From positions 62,001 through 126,000 of the forward strand of contig CAXXSS010000001.1 in assembly GCA_963676865.2 (NCBI GenBank): DNA of 64,000 nt, given 5' to 3'. How positions within the stretch are numbered: the stretch's first letter is position 1; each line of letters begins with the position of its first letter. This DNA comes from JAAYUD01 sp963676865. Its GTDB lineage: Bacteria > Bacteroidota > Bacteroidia > Bacteroidales > Bacteroidaceae. The notes under the pieces are model-generated. The model ran no database searches. It had not been told where the DNA came from and saw nothing but the letters and a program-made list of their open reading frames with translations. Of the stretch, positions 43,418 through 52,531 are shown piece by piece. The translations under genes and the position numbers were made by a program.

Positions 43418-46400
43418 TTAAAAAGTCAATTTAAAACCAATAGTGAATATTCTAGGAATAGGATATGTAGTCATATCGACACCCAAACCTTGCCAACTCA
43501 ATTCATTTCCATTTTCAGAGGTATTGTTAATCTCCGGATTTGATCCCGGATAACTTTTCCAGACAAAGAGCTGTTGACCCGACACATATACACGTGCTTT
43601 GGATATATAGTTGTTTTTCTTTATCGGAATGTTATACCCTATTGTTATATTCTTCAATACAAGATGAGAAGCATCATATACCCAACGGCTATTTTTCAAA
43701 CGATAAATTTCGGTTGTTCCGGTAGCAGTACTTGGTACCACTCCGTTGCCCGGATTATCTATAGAACGCCAACGATACTTCACTTCCTTATTTACATTAA
43801 ACACACCATCAAGATTGTATTCATTATCGGATGAGCCCAAGAATACATCTCCTCCTACCTGACCAGTGAGGAATATACTAAGATCGAAATTCTTCCACGA
43901 GAATTGATTTGTTATACCAAACAACATATCCGGATTCGGGTCACCGATTATTGTTCTGTCTTCAAGAGTTATAACGCCATCGGGTTTGATATCTTTCATT
44001 CTTGCTGTTCCCACTTGAGAACTTGCATGTTTGGGTTGAGTATCAAATTCTTTTTGATTCATATACACTCCATCAAAAACATATCCATAAAATACACCTG
44101 CCGGTTTTCCTACTTGTAGACGATTCCAGTCCGAATAAACCTCTTCGCCTCCGATAGGTTCGTTGTTAGTGCTCAATCGTTTTATTTTATTACGGGCAAA
44201 AGTCAAATTCAAGCTTGTCTTCCATTTAAAGTCACGAACAAAGTTTCGAGATTCAATATTTATTTCGTGTCCCCAATTGTCAAATCGTCCGACGTTACCC
44301 AATATCTCACCGAATCCAGAAGACCAGGGAATATTTGTCTGATAAAGCAAGCCATCGGTTATTCGGCTATAATAGTCGTACGTAATAAAGATACGATCAT
44401 TAAAGAATCCGAAATCCAAACCGATATTCAATTGTTTGTTCTTCTCCCATGTCAGTTCGTTATTTCCGATATTGGATAACGACTTACCTTGAGCAAGACT
44501 ACCACCAAGTGCATAATTATTTTTATACAACTGACTTAAATAAGCATAATTACCGAAGCTGTTATTACCAGTCATACCCCAGCTACCTCTGATCTTAAAA
44601 TAATTCATCACTTTAGTCAAGGGTTTCATAAAGCTCTCTTCCGAAGCAATCCAACCTACAGAAAAAGAAGGGAATGTTGCATATTTGTGTTTCGGTGCAA
44701 AACGTGAGCATCCGTCATAACGTATATTAGCCTGAAACAAATAGCGGTCTTTGTAATTATAATCTATGCGGCCCAACATTGAAGCCATAGTCCACTCTTC
44801 CGAGCTACTGCCTCCTGTGATAGTGGCAGCAGCATTAAGCCAGGATATATCATCGTCTGGATAGTCTGTTCCATTCACATTGCTCCACTCGGAATTGGCT
44901 TTCTGAGCCGAATAACCGACCGTTGCACCGACAGTATGTTTTCCGAATGTCTTATTGTATGCAAGAAGGTTTTCAATGTTCCAGTTATAATAGGTCGATG
45001 TAGAATAGGATCCTGTAGCTTTGTTTGGAGGAGGAGCCATAAGTCCACCCGATACATCAGAAGGTATCCAAGAACGGTTTCTGCTAGTACCGACATCCGT
45101 ACCGATTTGCAATTTATACGTCAAACCGTCAAAGAGATCAATATTCAGAAAAGCATTACCGATAACGGACAGTGCTCTCGAATTATTCAACTGTCCTTTG
45201 ATGTATCTCAACCAGTTGGGCTGACCAAACATACCCGGAGAGTCCAAACTAACCTTCAGACTACCATCCTTTTCATAAGGACTTTGGCACGGATCGGCAA
45301 TCAAAGCCGCACTCAATACTTGCCTGTAACCATCTGTATTTTGATTGTTGTAAATCTGAAGTGCAGGTGCTATATTGACTCCTATTCGAACTTTATTGTT
45401 CAGTTTAAATTCATTGTTCGCACGCACAGAGTATCTCGTAAAATCAGAGTTTAGTACAACTCCATTTTGCTTATAATATCCCAAGATAACCGTTGACATC
45501 GACTTGTCGGTACCACCGGATAGCATTAAATTAATATCAAGTGTTGGAGCATCTCTGGTCAGCAACTTATACCAATTCGTACCTTCACCATATTGATCCG
45601 GATTCTTGTACATATCGGGAACCTGCTGCCCGCTATCTTCATAAAACTCCTTCTTATATTGAGCAAATTCATGGGCATTCATCACATTCATTTCATTCAT
45701 ACCCTTCACGGTTTGAATACCGTAATTCACTTGAAGATCAGCCTGCATTTTTCCACTTTTGGCCTTCTTTGTAGTAATCAGAATCACACCATTGGCAGCC
45801 CTAGAGCCGTACAATGAAGTAGCTGCGGCATCTTTGAGAACGGTAAACGATTCGACTTCGTCCGGATTGATATTATTTAGACTTGTCGAAATAGGAAGCC
45901 CATCCAATACAAAAAGAGGAGAATTGGAACTTAAAATAGAGAATGCACCACGAATACGAAAGCCCATACCCTGCCCCGGAGCACCAGTCGACTGATTTAT
46001 TTGTACACCGGGCATTTCACCCTGTATCTTTTGACCTATTTGCCCAACTGGCATATCAGACAAATTATCAGCCTTAACTGTAGTGATAGACCCCGTTAAG
46101 TCTTTTTTCTTCTGTGTACCGTAACTGACAACTACAACTTCATTGAGAACCTTAGATTCTTCTTTCATTATGACATTTATCTGGCTTGACTTTCCAACAG
46201 GAACTTCTTTGGCAGAATAGCCTATAAATGTAAAAGATAAAATAGCATCATTGCCAGAAACCTGAATAGAATAGTTTCCATTAGCATCGGTAATTGCAGC
46301 ATTATGGGTAGCCCCTTTCTCTACGATACTTACACCGGGTATAGACTGCCCATCATCACCTTTCACATTTCCAGTAACACGTTTTTGAGCATATACCGAA

Positions 46401-46537
46401 AATGATGAAACAAATAGTAAAATCAACATTAATGCTAATCCACGCACAGCAGAAAAAGGAAAGATGTTTTCCAATAGTCTTCGCTGCAATAAAGGATGTT
46501 CGCTTTTCATACTAATAATTTTCTCAAGTTTTTTCAT
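43418..46537 (-). CDS. SusC/RagA-family TonB-dependent transporter
   Basis: 1039-aa outer-membrane transporter: signal, carboxypeptidase-D-like domain (VTGNVKGDDGQSIPGVSIVE), TonB-box region NEVVVVSYGTQ, plug (FVLDGLPISTSLNNINPDEV, TVLKDAAATSLYGSRAANGV), and a barrel ending IGFKLTF. The start may be 46537 or MKSEHP at 46510; both give a long pre-signal N-terminus. A promoter box lies 111 bp upstream, so SusC-SusD can be transcribed apart from the upstream glycosidases. Confidence 0.95.
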   Translation of the reverse strand: MKKLEKIISMKSEHPLLQRRLLENIFPFSAVRGLALMLILLFVSSFSVYAQKRVTGNVKGDDGQSIPGVSIVEKGATHNAAITDANGNYSIQVSGNDAILSFTFIGYSAKEVPVGKSSQINVIMKEESKVLNEVVVVSYGTQKKKDLTGSITTVKADNLSDMPVGQIGQKIQGEMPGVQINQSTGAPGQGMGFRIRGAFSILSSNSPLFVLDGLPISTSLNNINPDEVESFTVLKDAAATSLYGSRAANGVILITTKKAKSGKMQADLQVNYGIQTVKGMNEMNVMNAHEFAQYKKEFYEDSGQQVPDMYKNPDQYGEGTNWYKLLTRDAPTLDINLMLSGGTDKSMSTVILGYYKQNGVVLNSDFTRYSVRANNEFKLNNKVRIGVNIAPALQIYNNQNTDGYRQVLSAALIADPCQSPYEKDGSLKVSLDSPGMFGQPNWLRYIKGQLNNSRALSVIGNAFLNIDLFDGLTYKLQIGTDVGTSRNRSWIPSDVSGGLMAPPPNKATGSYSTSTYYNWNIENLLAYNKTFGKHTVGATVGYSAQKANSEWSNVNGTDYPDDDISWLNAAATITGGSSSEEWTMASMLGRIDYNYKDRYLFQANIRYDGCSRFAPKHKYATFPSFSVGWIASEESFMKPLTKVMNYFKIRGSWGMTGNNSFGNYAYLSQLYKNNYALGGSLAQGKSLSNIGNNELTWEKNKQLNIGLDFGFFNDRIFITYDYYSRITDGLLYQTNIPWSSGFGEILGNVGRFDNWGHEINIESRNFVRDFKWKTSLNLTFARNKIKRLSTNNEPIGGEEVYSDWNRLQVGKPAGVFYGYVFDGVYMNQKEFDTQPKHASSQVGTARMKDIKPDGVITLEDRTIIGDPNPDMLFGITNQFSWKNFDLSIFLTGQVGGDVFLGSSDNEYNLDGVFNVNKEVKYRWRSIDNPGNGVVPSTATGTTEIYRLKNSRWVYDASHLVLKNITIGYNIPIKKNNYISKARVYVSGQQLFVWKSYPGSNPEINNTSENGNELSWQGLGVDMTTYPIPRIFTIGFKLTF

Positions 46538-46647
46538 ACGCGCTTTTTAAATATATTAGACATTTATCAGACTTAACATTTTCAACAAATTATTTTACAC
46601 ACACAAGAGTACAACCTCGCCATATTAGTGAAAAACAATTAATGATA

Positions 46648-46655
46648 CAAATTTA
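46648..46655 (-). promoter_or_regulatory. -7 box for the SusC-SusD pair
   Basis: TAAATTTG on the minus strand within the 236-bp gap between GH20 and SusC. Confidence 0.5.
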
Positions 46656-46773
46656 TAGCTTTGTAAAACAGATATACTTCACTAAATGATGAATAAATTT
46701 AAATATATGACACAAAGATATACAAACATTAAACAGAAGTCTTAACGCTTATTCTCTCTGAATATAAATTACA

Positions 46774-48846
46774 TTATTCCGCTATAAGTTCATCCGTAAA
46801 AATATAACCGACTTTCTTGTTTGCAAGATCAGGTTTGGCAACATAACGTATGTATCGTATGTGCTCTTTCCCACTCCAGCCAAACTTTTTAAGGAAGAAG
46901 CCTGTTTTACTGAATGGAATATCATTTGTAATAGAAGCCAACAATTTGTAATTCACACTATCCGTAGAAGCATAAATCTCTACTTCTTTAGGCAACCAGT
47001 ACCATCCGAATGAATCTTGTTCAAAAGATGCATATATTTTACGAACGAGCTGATTGGAGCCCAAATCGACAACGACATCCATATTGCCTCCTATGAATCC
47101 CTGCCATCTATTATCTTCGGGAGCCCATCCTCCCTGAATACCATCCACAAGAGCAGTCTTACCACCCGCAGCATATTCATTGTTATACAAACGTTTGTAT
47201 TCTATTTTCTTGCCGTAAGCCAAATGATGTATCGGATTAAAATATTCCTTACGCTCGCCTATCTCTTTCTTCAAATTAAAAGGTTTATATCCTTTCGACC
47301 TTAAGAATATGACAGCATTCAATGCATTCTTCCGAAATCTATCGTAATCTTTTTTTTGCGGGCTAGTCCAACCTGTTTCGGCAATGGCTAGCAATCGAGG
47401 CCATATCATCAATTCGGCATTCTCTTCAGTAGGAATAAACTCAGTCCATAAGTTTGCCTGTATCCCCAATATTCTTTTTCTATTATCCGTATTCAATGAA
47501 TCGGGTACAGGATTATAGCCGTACGCCTTTTCTAAAGGTGTATATCCCGCCCAAGACAATACATGAGAGGTTGGAGCATCCTGATAGAAATTGAAATAGC
47601 AATATTTGATGGGAGTCATTATCGCATCGTGTGCATTCTTCACTGCATTAAGTCCATATTCTTCTCCTCTCCATGACATTACAGTAGAATTGGGAGCCAG
47701 TCCACCTTGCATAATTTCATCCCAGCCCAGCAGTTTACGACCATGGCTATTTATAAATTTCTCAATACGATGAATCAAGTAGCTTTGTAGCTCTTCCACA
47801 TTTTTCAGACCTTGTGTTTTCATCAACTCGCTGCACTTTTTGCAAGTGCTCCAATCCTTCTTTTCAGCTTCATCTCCACCAATATGAATATATTCTGACG
47901 GAAAGAGATCCATCACTTCTGTCAAGACATTCTCCAGAAACACAAACGTATCCGGATTTCCGACACAATAATCGGCACTGACATACGGTTTGCCCTGACA
48001 AGTTAGTTCAGGATAAGTAGCAAGTACTTCTTCACTATGTCCAGGCATCTCTATTTCGGGAATAACAGTAATATAGCGATCAGAAGCATATTTTACAATT
48101 TCTCGTATATCATCTTGCGAGTAATAGCCGCCGTAAGCACCAACTGTATCTTTTGTACAATATTGCTTGTTCATATCATCCCAAGCCACCAAGTCTTCGG
48201 ATGTACGCCAAGCAGCTTTTTGAGTCAACTCCGGATACTTTTTAATTTCAATACGCCAACCTGCGCCATCAACAAGATGCCACTGAAATCGATTTATCTT
48301 ATAATATGCCATCATATCCAATTGTTTTTTTATAAACTCTTTGGAGAAGAAATGGCGGGAGACATCTAACATGAAGCCTCTATGTCCAAGATACGGAGTA
48401 TCGTTAATGATCAAATTAGGCAAATTCTTTTTCCCATATTGATTAACGAGTTGCATGAGGGTCTGCAATCCATAAAAGATTCCTATTCCAGCTTTTGCCT
48501 TTATCACAATTCCATTCGAGTTGATGTCCAACGTGTAGGCTTCCGGATTAGCAAACTTATCTTTATCAATCAACAATTGCAGAACCTTCGATTTAGAAGA
48601 TTTACTATCCTTATTCGGCACAAATAAGAAATGATTGATATAGCTTAATATCCGTTCTTTTTCATCTCCTTGCAAGTCTGTATAAATTGTATTGACATCA
48701 AAATGAGAAACCCCACCTTTCATTACAATCTCTTGCGGCATTGGTATAAGATGTAAATCTTCGCTCTTCATCTTTTTGTGTCCATAAACATTGGAAACAA
48801 ACACGAGCAATAATATAAATAGAAAGTTACGATTTTTGTTTTTCAT
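46774..48846 (-). CDS. GH20 beta-N-acetylhexosaminidase
   Basis: 690-aa exported enzyme that removes terminal GlcNAc/GalNAc by substrate-assisted catalysis. A signal peptide is followed by a small GH20b-like domain (LHLIPMPQEIVMKGG), then the TIM barrel (about 150-500) with HRGFMLDVSRHFF and the catalytic pair Asp325-Glu326 in IHIGGDEAEKKDW, and Trp-lined pocket strands such as LLGWDEIMQGG. The C-terminus (about 540-690) is a beta-sandwich, probably carbohydrate-binding or F5/8-type. In this locus it would trim GlcNAc exposed on N-glycan antennae or cores. Confidence 0.95.
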   Translation of the reverse strand: MKNKNRNFLFILLLVFVSNVYGHKKMKSEDLHLIPMPQEIVMKGGVSHFDVNTIYTDLQGDEKERILSYINHFLFVPNKDSKSSKSKVLQLLIDKDKFANPEAYTLDINSNGIVIKAKAGIGIFYGLQTLMQLVNQYGKKNLPNLIINDTPYLGHRGFMLDVSRHFFSKEFIKKQLDMMAYYKINRFQWHLVDGAGWRIEIKKYPELTQKAAWRTSEDLVAWDDMNKQYCTKDTVGAYGGYYSQDDIREIVKYASDRYITVIPEIEMPGHSEEVLATYPELTCQGKPYVSADYCVGNPDTFVFLENVLTEVMDLFPSEYIHIGGDEAEKKDWSTCKKCSELMKTQGLKNVEELQSYLIHRIEKFINSHGRKLLGWDEIMQGGLAPNSTVMSWRGEEYGLNAVKNAHDAIMTPIKYCYFNFYQDAPTSHVLSWAGYTPLEKAYGYNPVPDSLNTDNRKRILGIQANLWTEFIPTEENAELMIWPRLLAIAETGWTSPQKKDYDRFRKNALNAVIFLRSKGYKPFNLKKEIGERKEYFNPIHHLAYGKKIEYKRLYNNEYAAGGKTALVDGIQGGWAPEDNRWQGFIGGNMDVVVDLGSNQLVRKIYASFEQDSFGWYWLPKEVEIYASTDSVNYKLLASITNDIPFSKTGFFLKKFGWSGKEHIRYIRYVAKPDLANKKVGYIFTDELIAE

Positions 48847-48883
48847 GTTTTTAATCTTTAATAGATGTATGTGCAGTAGTATT

Positions 48884-51800
48884 CTATTGATAAACGAGAA
48901 CTTTAACAGGACCTATCAAGCCGGCTTCGGGCTCTCCTCTATATGGCGTTGGTATCGTTTGATAATGATTGGACAGAGTGCTATATACCAATATTTCTAT
49001 TTCATTTTTACCACTCTTCAAGTATTTTGTGATATCCATTTTATATGGATGACTCATCAATATACCTGCGTATTGACCATTGACTCTTATCTCGCACGAA
49101 GCCACCACTTCCGATAGATTTAGAACCACCTTCATGTCTTCTTTCATAGAACCCATGTCTAAAGTCTTCCGATAATACATTCCGCCCGAATAATATTTCA
49201 ACGCCCCTGCCTTAGACCAATCGCCCGTATTCATCAAGCCTTTTCCTGTTTCCAGTTTGACAGGTTCCGGTATGACACCTGTACCTTGATAACCCTTTTC
49301 CGGTTCAAGAGAAAAAGCAACGACACCCTGTTTCTTTTGAGTTTCGGGCAAAACAACCCGATACGTATTAATGCCGGTACCATCATGCTTCAACAAGCAC
49401 ACATTCTTCTTAGAGATAGGAAGCCCATCAACCCAAACCTTCAGATCTTTGCCAGCTACATTGAAAGTCATGGCACGCAGACCCGGTACAGAACAGAAGC
49501 GATAATTCCAACGTTTATATTTACCTCCAAACGGATCGTACTTCAAATGATCGGAGAATCCCCATTTCATCGAGATCGTATCGGAATAAAGAGTGTATTT
49601 TGCATGAATCGGAGATGACTGCGGATACAAAACAACCGCGCTCCTATCTCTAAGGTCATGATACTCTCCTATCTGCATCTTGTAATCAACCTTACGGGTA
49701 TTGGCATAACCGATCGATAGTTTGTGCCATCCTTTGGCAAGATACATGCTTGCAACATTATTCTTTCCATCTACAAGAACATACGATGGTTTTACTCCTT
49801 CTATCACCGTTTTGTACATTCCATTTGCAGGAGAATAGGCATAAGTATGATATACTTGATGACATCCACTATTAAGGATAAAAAAGCGATCGTCTACTTT
49901 CCCTTTCAGTCCATGCATTCCTTGAGCTCCCGGATTATCCCAAACGCCATACTGCCATGAATATTCATATGGCGTACTTTGATTTACAGATACGGCATCC
50001 ATCGCTTTTTCGATAGGAATATTAGAAGGTATCGTATCCAACAGTGCCTGAAGTCCATAACCATAAATACTCTCTTTCCAATTAGAATCATCGAAATCGG
50101 GTTTCGTCCAATCCAATCCGGCATGTTCTTCCGGATGATACCGAAAAGCTCTTGCTTCCGCCGAAATAAACTCATTGGATGCAGGCAAACGAAAATCGCC
50201 CCACTTATTATTCATCGTAGGCAACAGCTCTACTTCCCAATCTCCACCAAGATCTATTTCTTTTAGAAGTTTCTCATCGTTTTGTTCTTCCTTCGCTAAT
50301 AAAGGCTCACCCGGAGAGAACACCAATAAGAATGCATCATCCGTATCTTCGTCCAATTGCAACCACGAACCTTTATCCGTTCGCTCTACAACAGGAAAAG
50401 GTTTTGTACTGCCGCTAGAAGCGTCCCACAATTCTACTTTACCCGTATTCCGGAAAAAGCATTTTGTATTTTTGGGCACGTCCATCACCATATATACATC
50501 TCTGAATCCTACTCTACGGTGAAGTACTTTACCGACTCCACCCATCGGACTAAAATCAGGTGTAATCAAAGAATGAATAACCGAAGGAATAGAATCGCCA
50601 TTCGCAACATAGAGCCCCACTCCCCCTGCTTTGTTTATCGTTTTTGTATCTTTTTTTCTCGTTATTGCATCACGAGCGGTTATGCCGAACATTTCCTTCA
50701 TTATGGCATCTACATCCTTATCGTTCGCCCCCGATTTTGTAGTAGAGTTCGGAAGTTCGCCCGAAGCGATAACAATACCGCCAGAGCGGTAATGAGCCAA
50801 TATCTTTTCTAGAGAGCTGTAATGCATCGCTTTCATATCTACCAGAACAACAATTTTATAATGTTCATCGGATACATGGAGCATGCTGTCGCGAACAGAA
50901 GCATTGCGCAATGCTACATAATTGATAAAATCATAATCCAAACCTGAATTACTCAATTTCAAAGCAGTATCAAATGCTTTCTGAGGAGTTGCTTCCGGAT
51001 ATGCTTGCATCGCTTCCGTAGGATAAACCAAAGCAATATCGCACACATGGTTTCCTTGACTCATCAGATAACTTAGGCGCTCCGTATATTCAAGCCATTT
51101 CTTCATGTGCGGCCAATAGGGCATTCTGAAGTGAAAACAAGGAGGAGCCCACTCCCACCATCCGCCATGAGTGGTATAATACAACCCATGCATGCACAGC
51201 AGATTACCTCCTGCCATGAAATGATGATTGATCTGTCGAGTCAACCAAGATCCCGAGCTACTCCAACCCATACTATGAAAGGCTTCGAGCCATGTACGAG
51301 GCCTTCCATATAAATGAGCAATAGAGCTGGATATCTTTGTAGATAAGAAACTCGAACCTTTTGCAGGAGCATCATTGCCGGGAGCTGTATACCAACTATT
51401 TGCTCTGAAATAGTCCAAATAAGCCAATGGATTGATGCCACGTTCTAGATTGTCGCTACCATATATCAAACCACGCTCAGCCTGCCAGTCGTACTTCGGT
51501 TTAAAATAGCGATCTTCTGCCAAGTCAAGAACTACATCACAATAATCCATGCGTATCTTTGTAGTGATATCACCAATATTATCTATCAGTGCGGGGAGAT
51601 ACAAACAAATATCATAACCTTTGCGCTTCTTAAATTCATATTGAAAATCTTCCGACCACACGCCAAAGTCTATTGGGTACAATAACTCGTCTTGAAAGAA
51701 ATAATTCATTCCACGCTTGGCATCATCGCCCACTTTCTTTTCGAAGACATCAAAATAACTTTTCACCAGCTCTTTACCGAAATCGGGATGAAGCAGATAA

Positions 51801-52495
51801 TTAGCTTTTGTCGATATAATATACACCTTGAATGTTTTGCCGGAAGGAGCTTTCCACTTAATCTTTCCTGAAGAGATATAAGGCTTTAAATCTATCTTAC
51901 CGGGATAAGCCACAACGGTAACGAGATTTTGAGGCAATAGTTTCTCTAGTATGTTATTCCCTGCCACAGCGACACTTTCTATTTCCAACTCACCCTGATA
52001 GTGCTGAAATTTAGGAAGTTTATCCAAATCATCCGGATAATATCCATTACCTTTCCATCCTATCGTATAGTCATCCAATCCAATACCTAACCCTCTAGCA
52101 GCACAATCTTTAGTAAAATCGGTCCATACTTTCCACCAACCATCAGAAAAAAGAGAAGGCTTTCCTCCATCCGTTTTGCCAAACAATCCGTATCCATTCT
52201 TATGAGCTTCAATATCTACGTCCGGATCTTGATGAACATAGCTCACCGAAAAACCATCTGTCGCAGAAGAAGAAAGGATATCAAGCTGCTCGTGCAAGCG
52301 TTTCATATTCAGGCTATCTCCATCCCACCAATAATACGGTATATTTCCATAGCCCTTTGGAGGATGAACAAAATGAGATAAAACATCCATGCGAGGATCT
52401 TTAGATGGATATCCTTTACCTTTCTGAACTTGAGAATTGGCACTCAACGTATAAAGAAGGAGCACTAAGACACAAATTAAATTTCTTTTCTGCAT
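48884..52495 (-). CDS. large exported glycosidase, GH106-like
   Basis: 1203-aa exported protein (signal LYTLSANSQ). The N-terminal part resembles GH106 alpha-L-rhamnosidase-type barrels: HFVHPPKGYGNIPYYWWDGD, then TDGFSVSYVHQDPD and TWLEAFHSMGWSSSGSWLTR with INHHFMAGGNLLCMHGLYY. Further on are a Rossmann/flavodoxin-like insert (EKILAHYRSGGIVIASGELP) and GH2-like sugar-binding beta domains at about 760-1203 (SEVVASCEIRVNGQYAG, NEIEILVYSTLSNHYQ). The match to GH106 is distant, and the usual catalytic residues cannot be placed with confidence. In this locus it may cleave a sugar (rhamnose, fucose or other) capping the glycan. Confidence 0.65.
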   Translation of the reverse strand: MQKRNLICVLVLLLYTLSANSQVQKGKGYPSKDPRMDVLSHFVHPPKGYGNIPYYWWDGDSLNMKRLHEQLDILSSSATDGFSVSYVHQDPDVDIEAHKNGYGLFGKTDGGKPSLFSDGWWKVWTDFTKDCAARGLGIGLDDYTIGWKGNGYYPDDLDKLPKFQHYQGELEIESVAVAGNNILEKLLPQNLVTVVAYPGKIDLKPYISSGKIKWKAPSGKTFKVYIISTKANYLLHPDFGKELVKSYFDVFEKKVGDDAKRGMNYFFQDELLYPIDFGVWSEDFQYEFKKRKGYDICLYLPALIDNIGDITTKIRMDYCDVVLDLAEDRYFKPKYDWQAERGLIYGSDNLERGINPLAYLDYFRANSWYTAPGNDAPAKGSSFLSTKISSSIAHLYGRPRTWLEAFHSMGWSSSGSWLTRQINHHFMAGGNLLCMHGLYYTTHGGWWEWAPPCFHFRMPYWPHMKKWLEYTERLSYLMSQGNHVCDIALVYPTEAMQAYPEATPQKAFDTALKLSNSGLDYDFINYVALRNASVRDSMLHVSDEHYKIVVLVDMKAMHYSSLEKILAHYRSGGIVIASGELPNSTTKSGANDKDVDAIMKEMFGITARDAITRKKDTKTINKAGGVGLYVANGDSIPSVIHSLITPDFSPMGGVGKVLHRRVGFRDVYMVMDVPKNTKCFFRNTGKVELWDASSGSTKPFPVVERTDKGSWLQLDEDTDDAFLLVFSPGEPLLAKEEQNDEKLLKEIDLGGDWEVELLPTMNNKWGDFRLPASNEFISAEARAFRYHPEEHAGLDWTKPDFDDSNWKESIYGYGLQALLDTIPSNIPIEKAMDAVSVNQSTPYEYSWQYGVWDNPGAQGMHGLKGKVDDRFFILNSGCHQVYHTYAYSPANGMYKTVIEGVKPSYVLVDGKNNVASMYLAKGWHKLSIGYANTRKVDYKMQIGEYHDLRDRSAVVLYPQSSPIHAKYTLYSDTISMKWGFSDHLKYDPFGGKYKRWNYRFCSVPGLRAMTFNVAGKDLKVWVDGLPISKKNVCLLKHDGTGINTYRVVLPETQKKQGVVAFSLEPEKGYQGTGVIPEPVKLETGKGLMNTGDWSKAGALKYYSGGMYYRKTLDMGSMKEDMKVVLNLSEVVASCEIRVNGQYAGILMSHPYKMDITKYLKSGKNEIEILVYSTLSNHYQTIPTPYRGEPEAGLIGPVKVLVYQ

Positions 52496-52531
52496 ATCTT
52501 TCGAGTTTCGATTTTTAAGAGAACAAATAAG

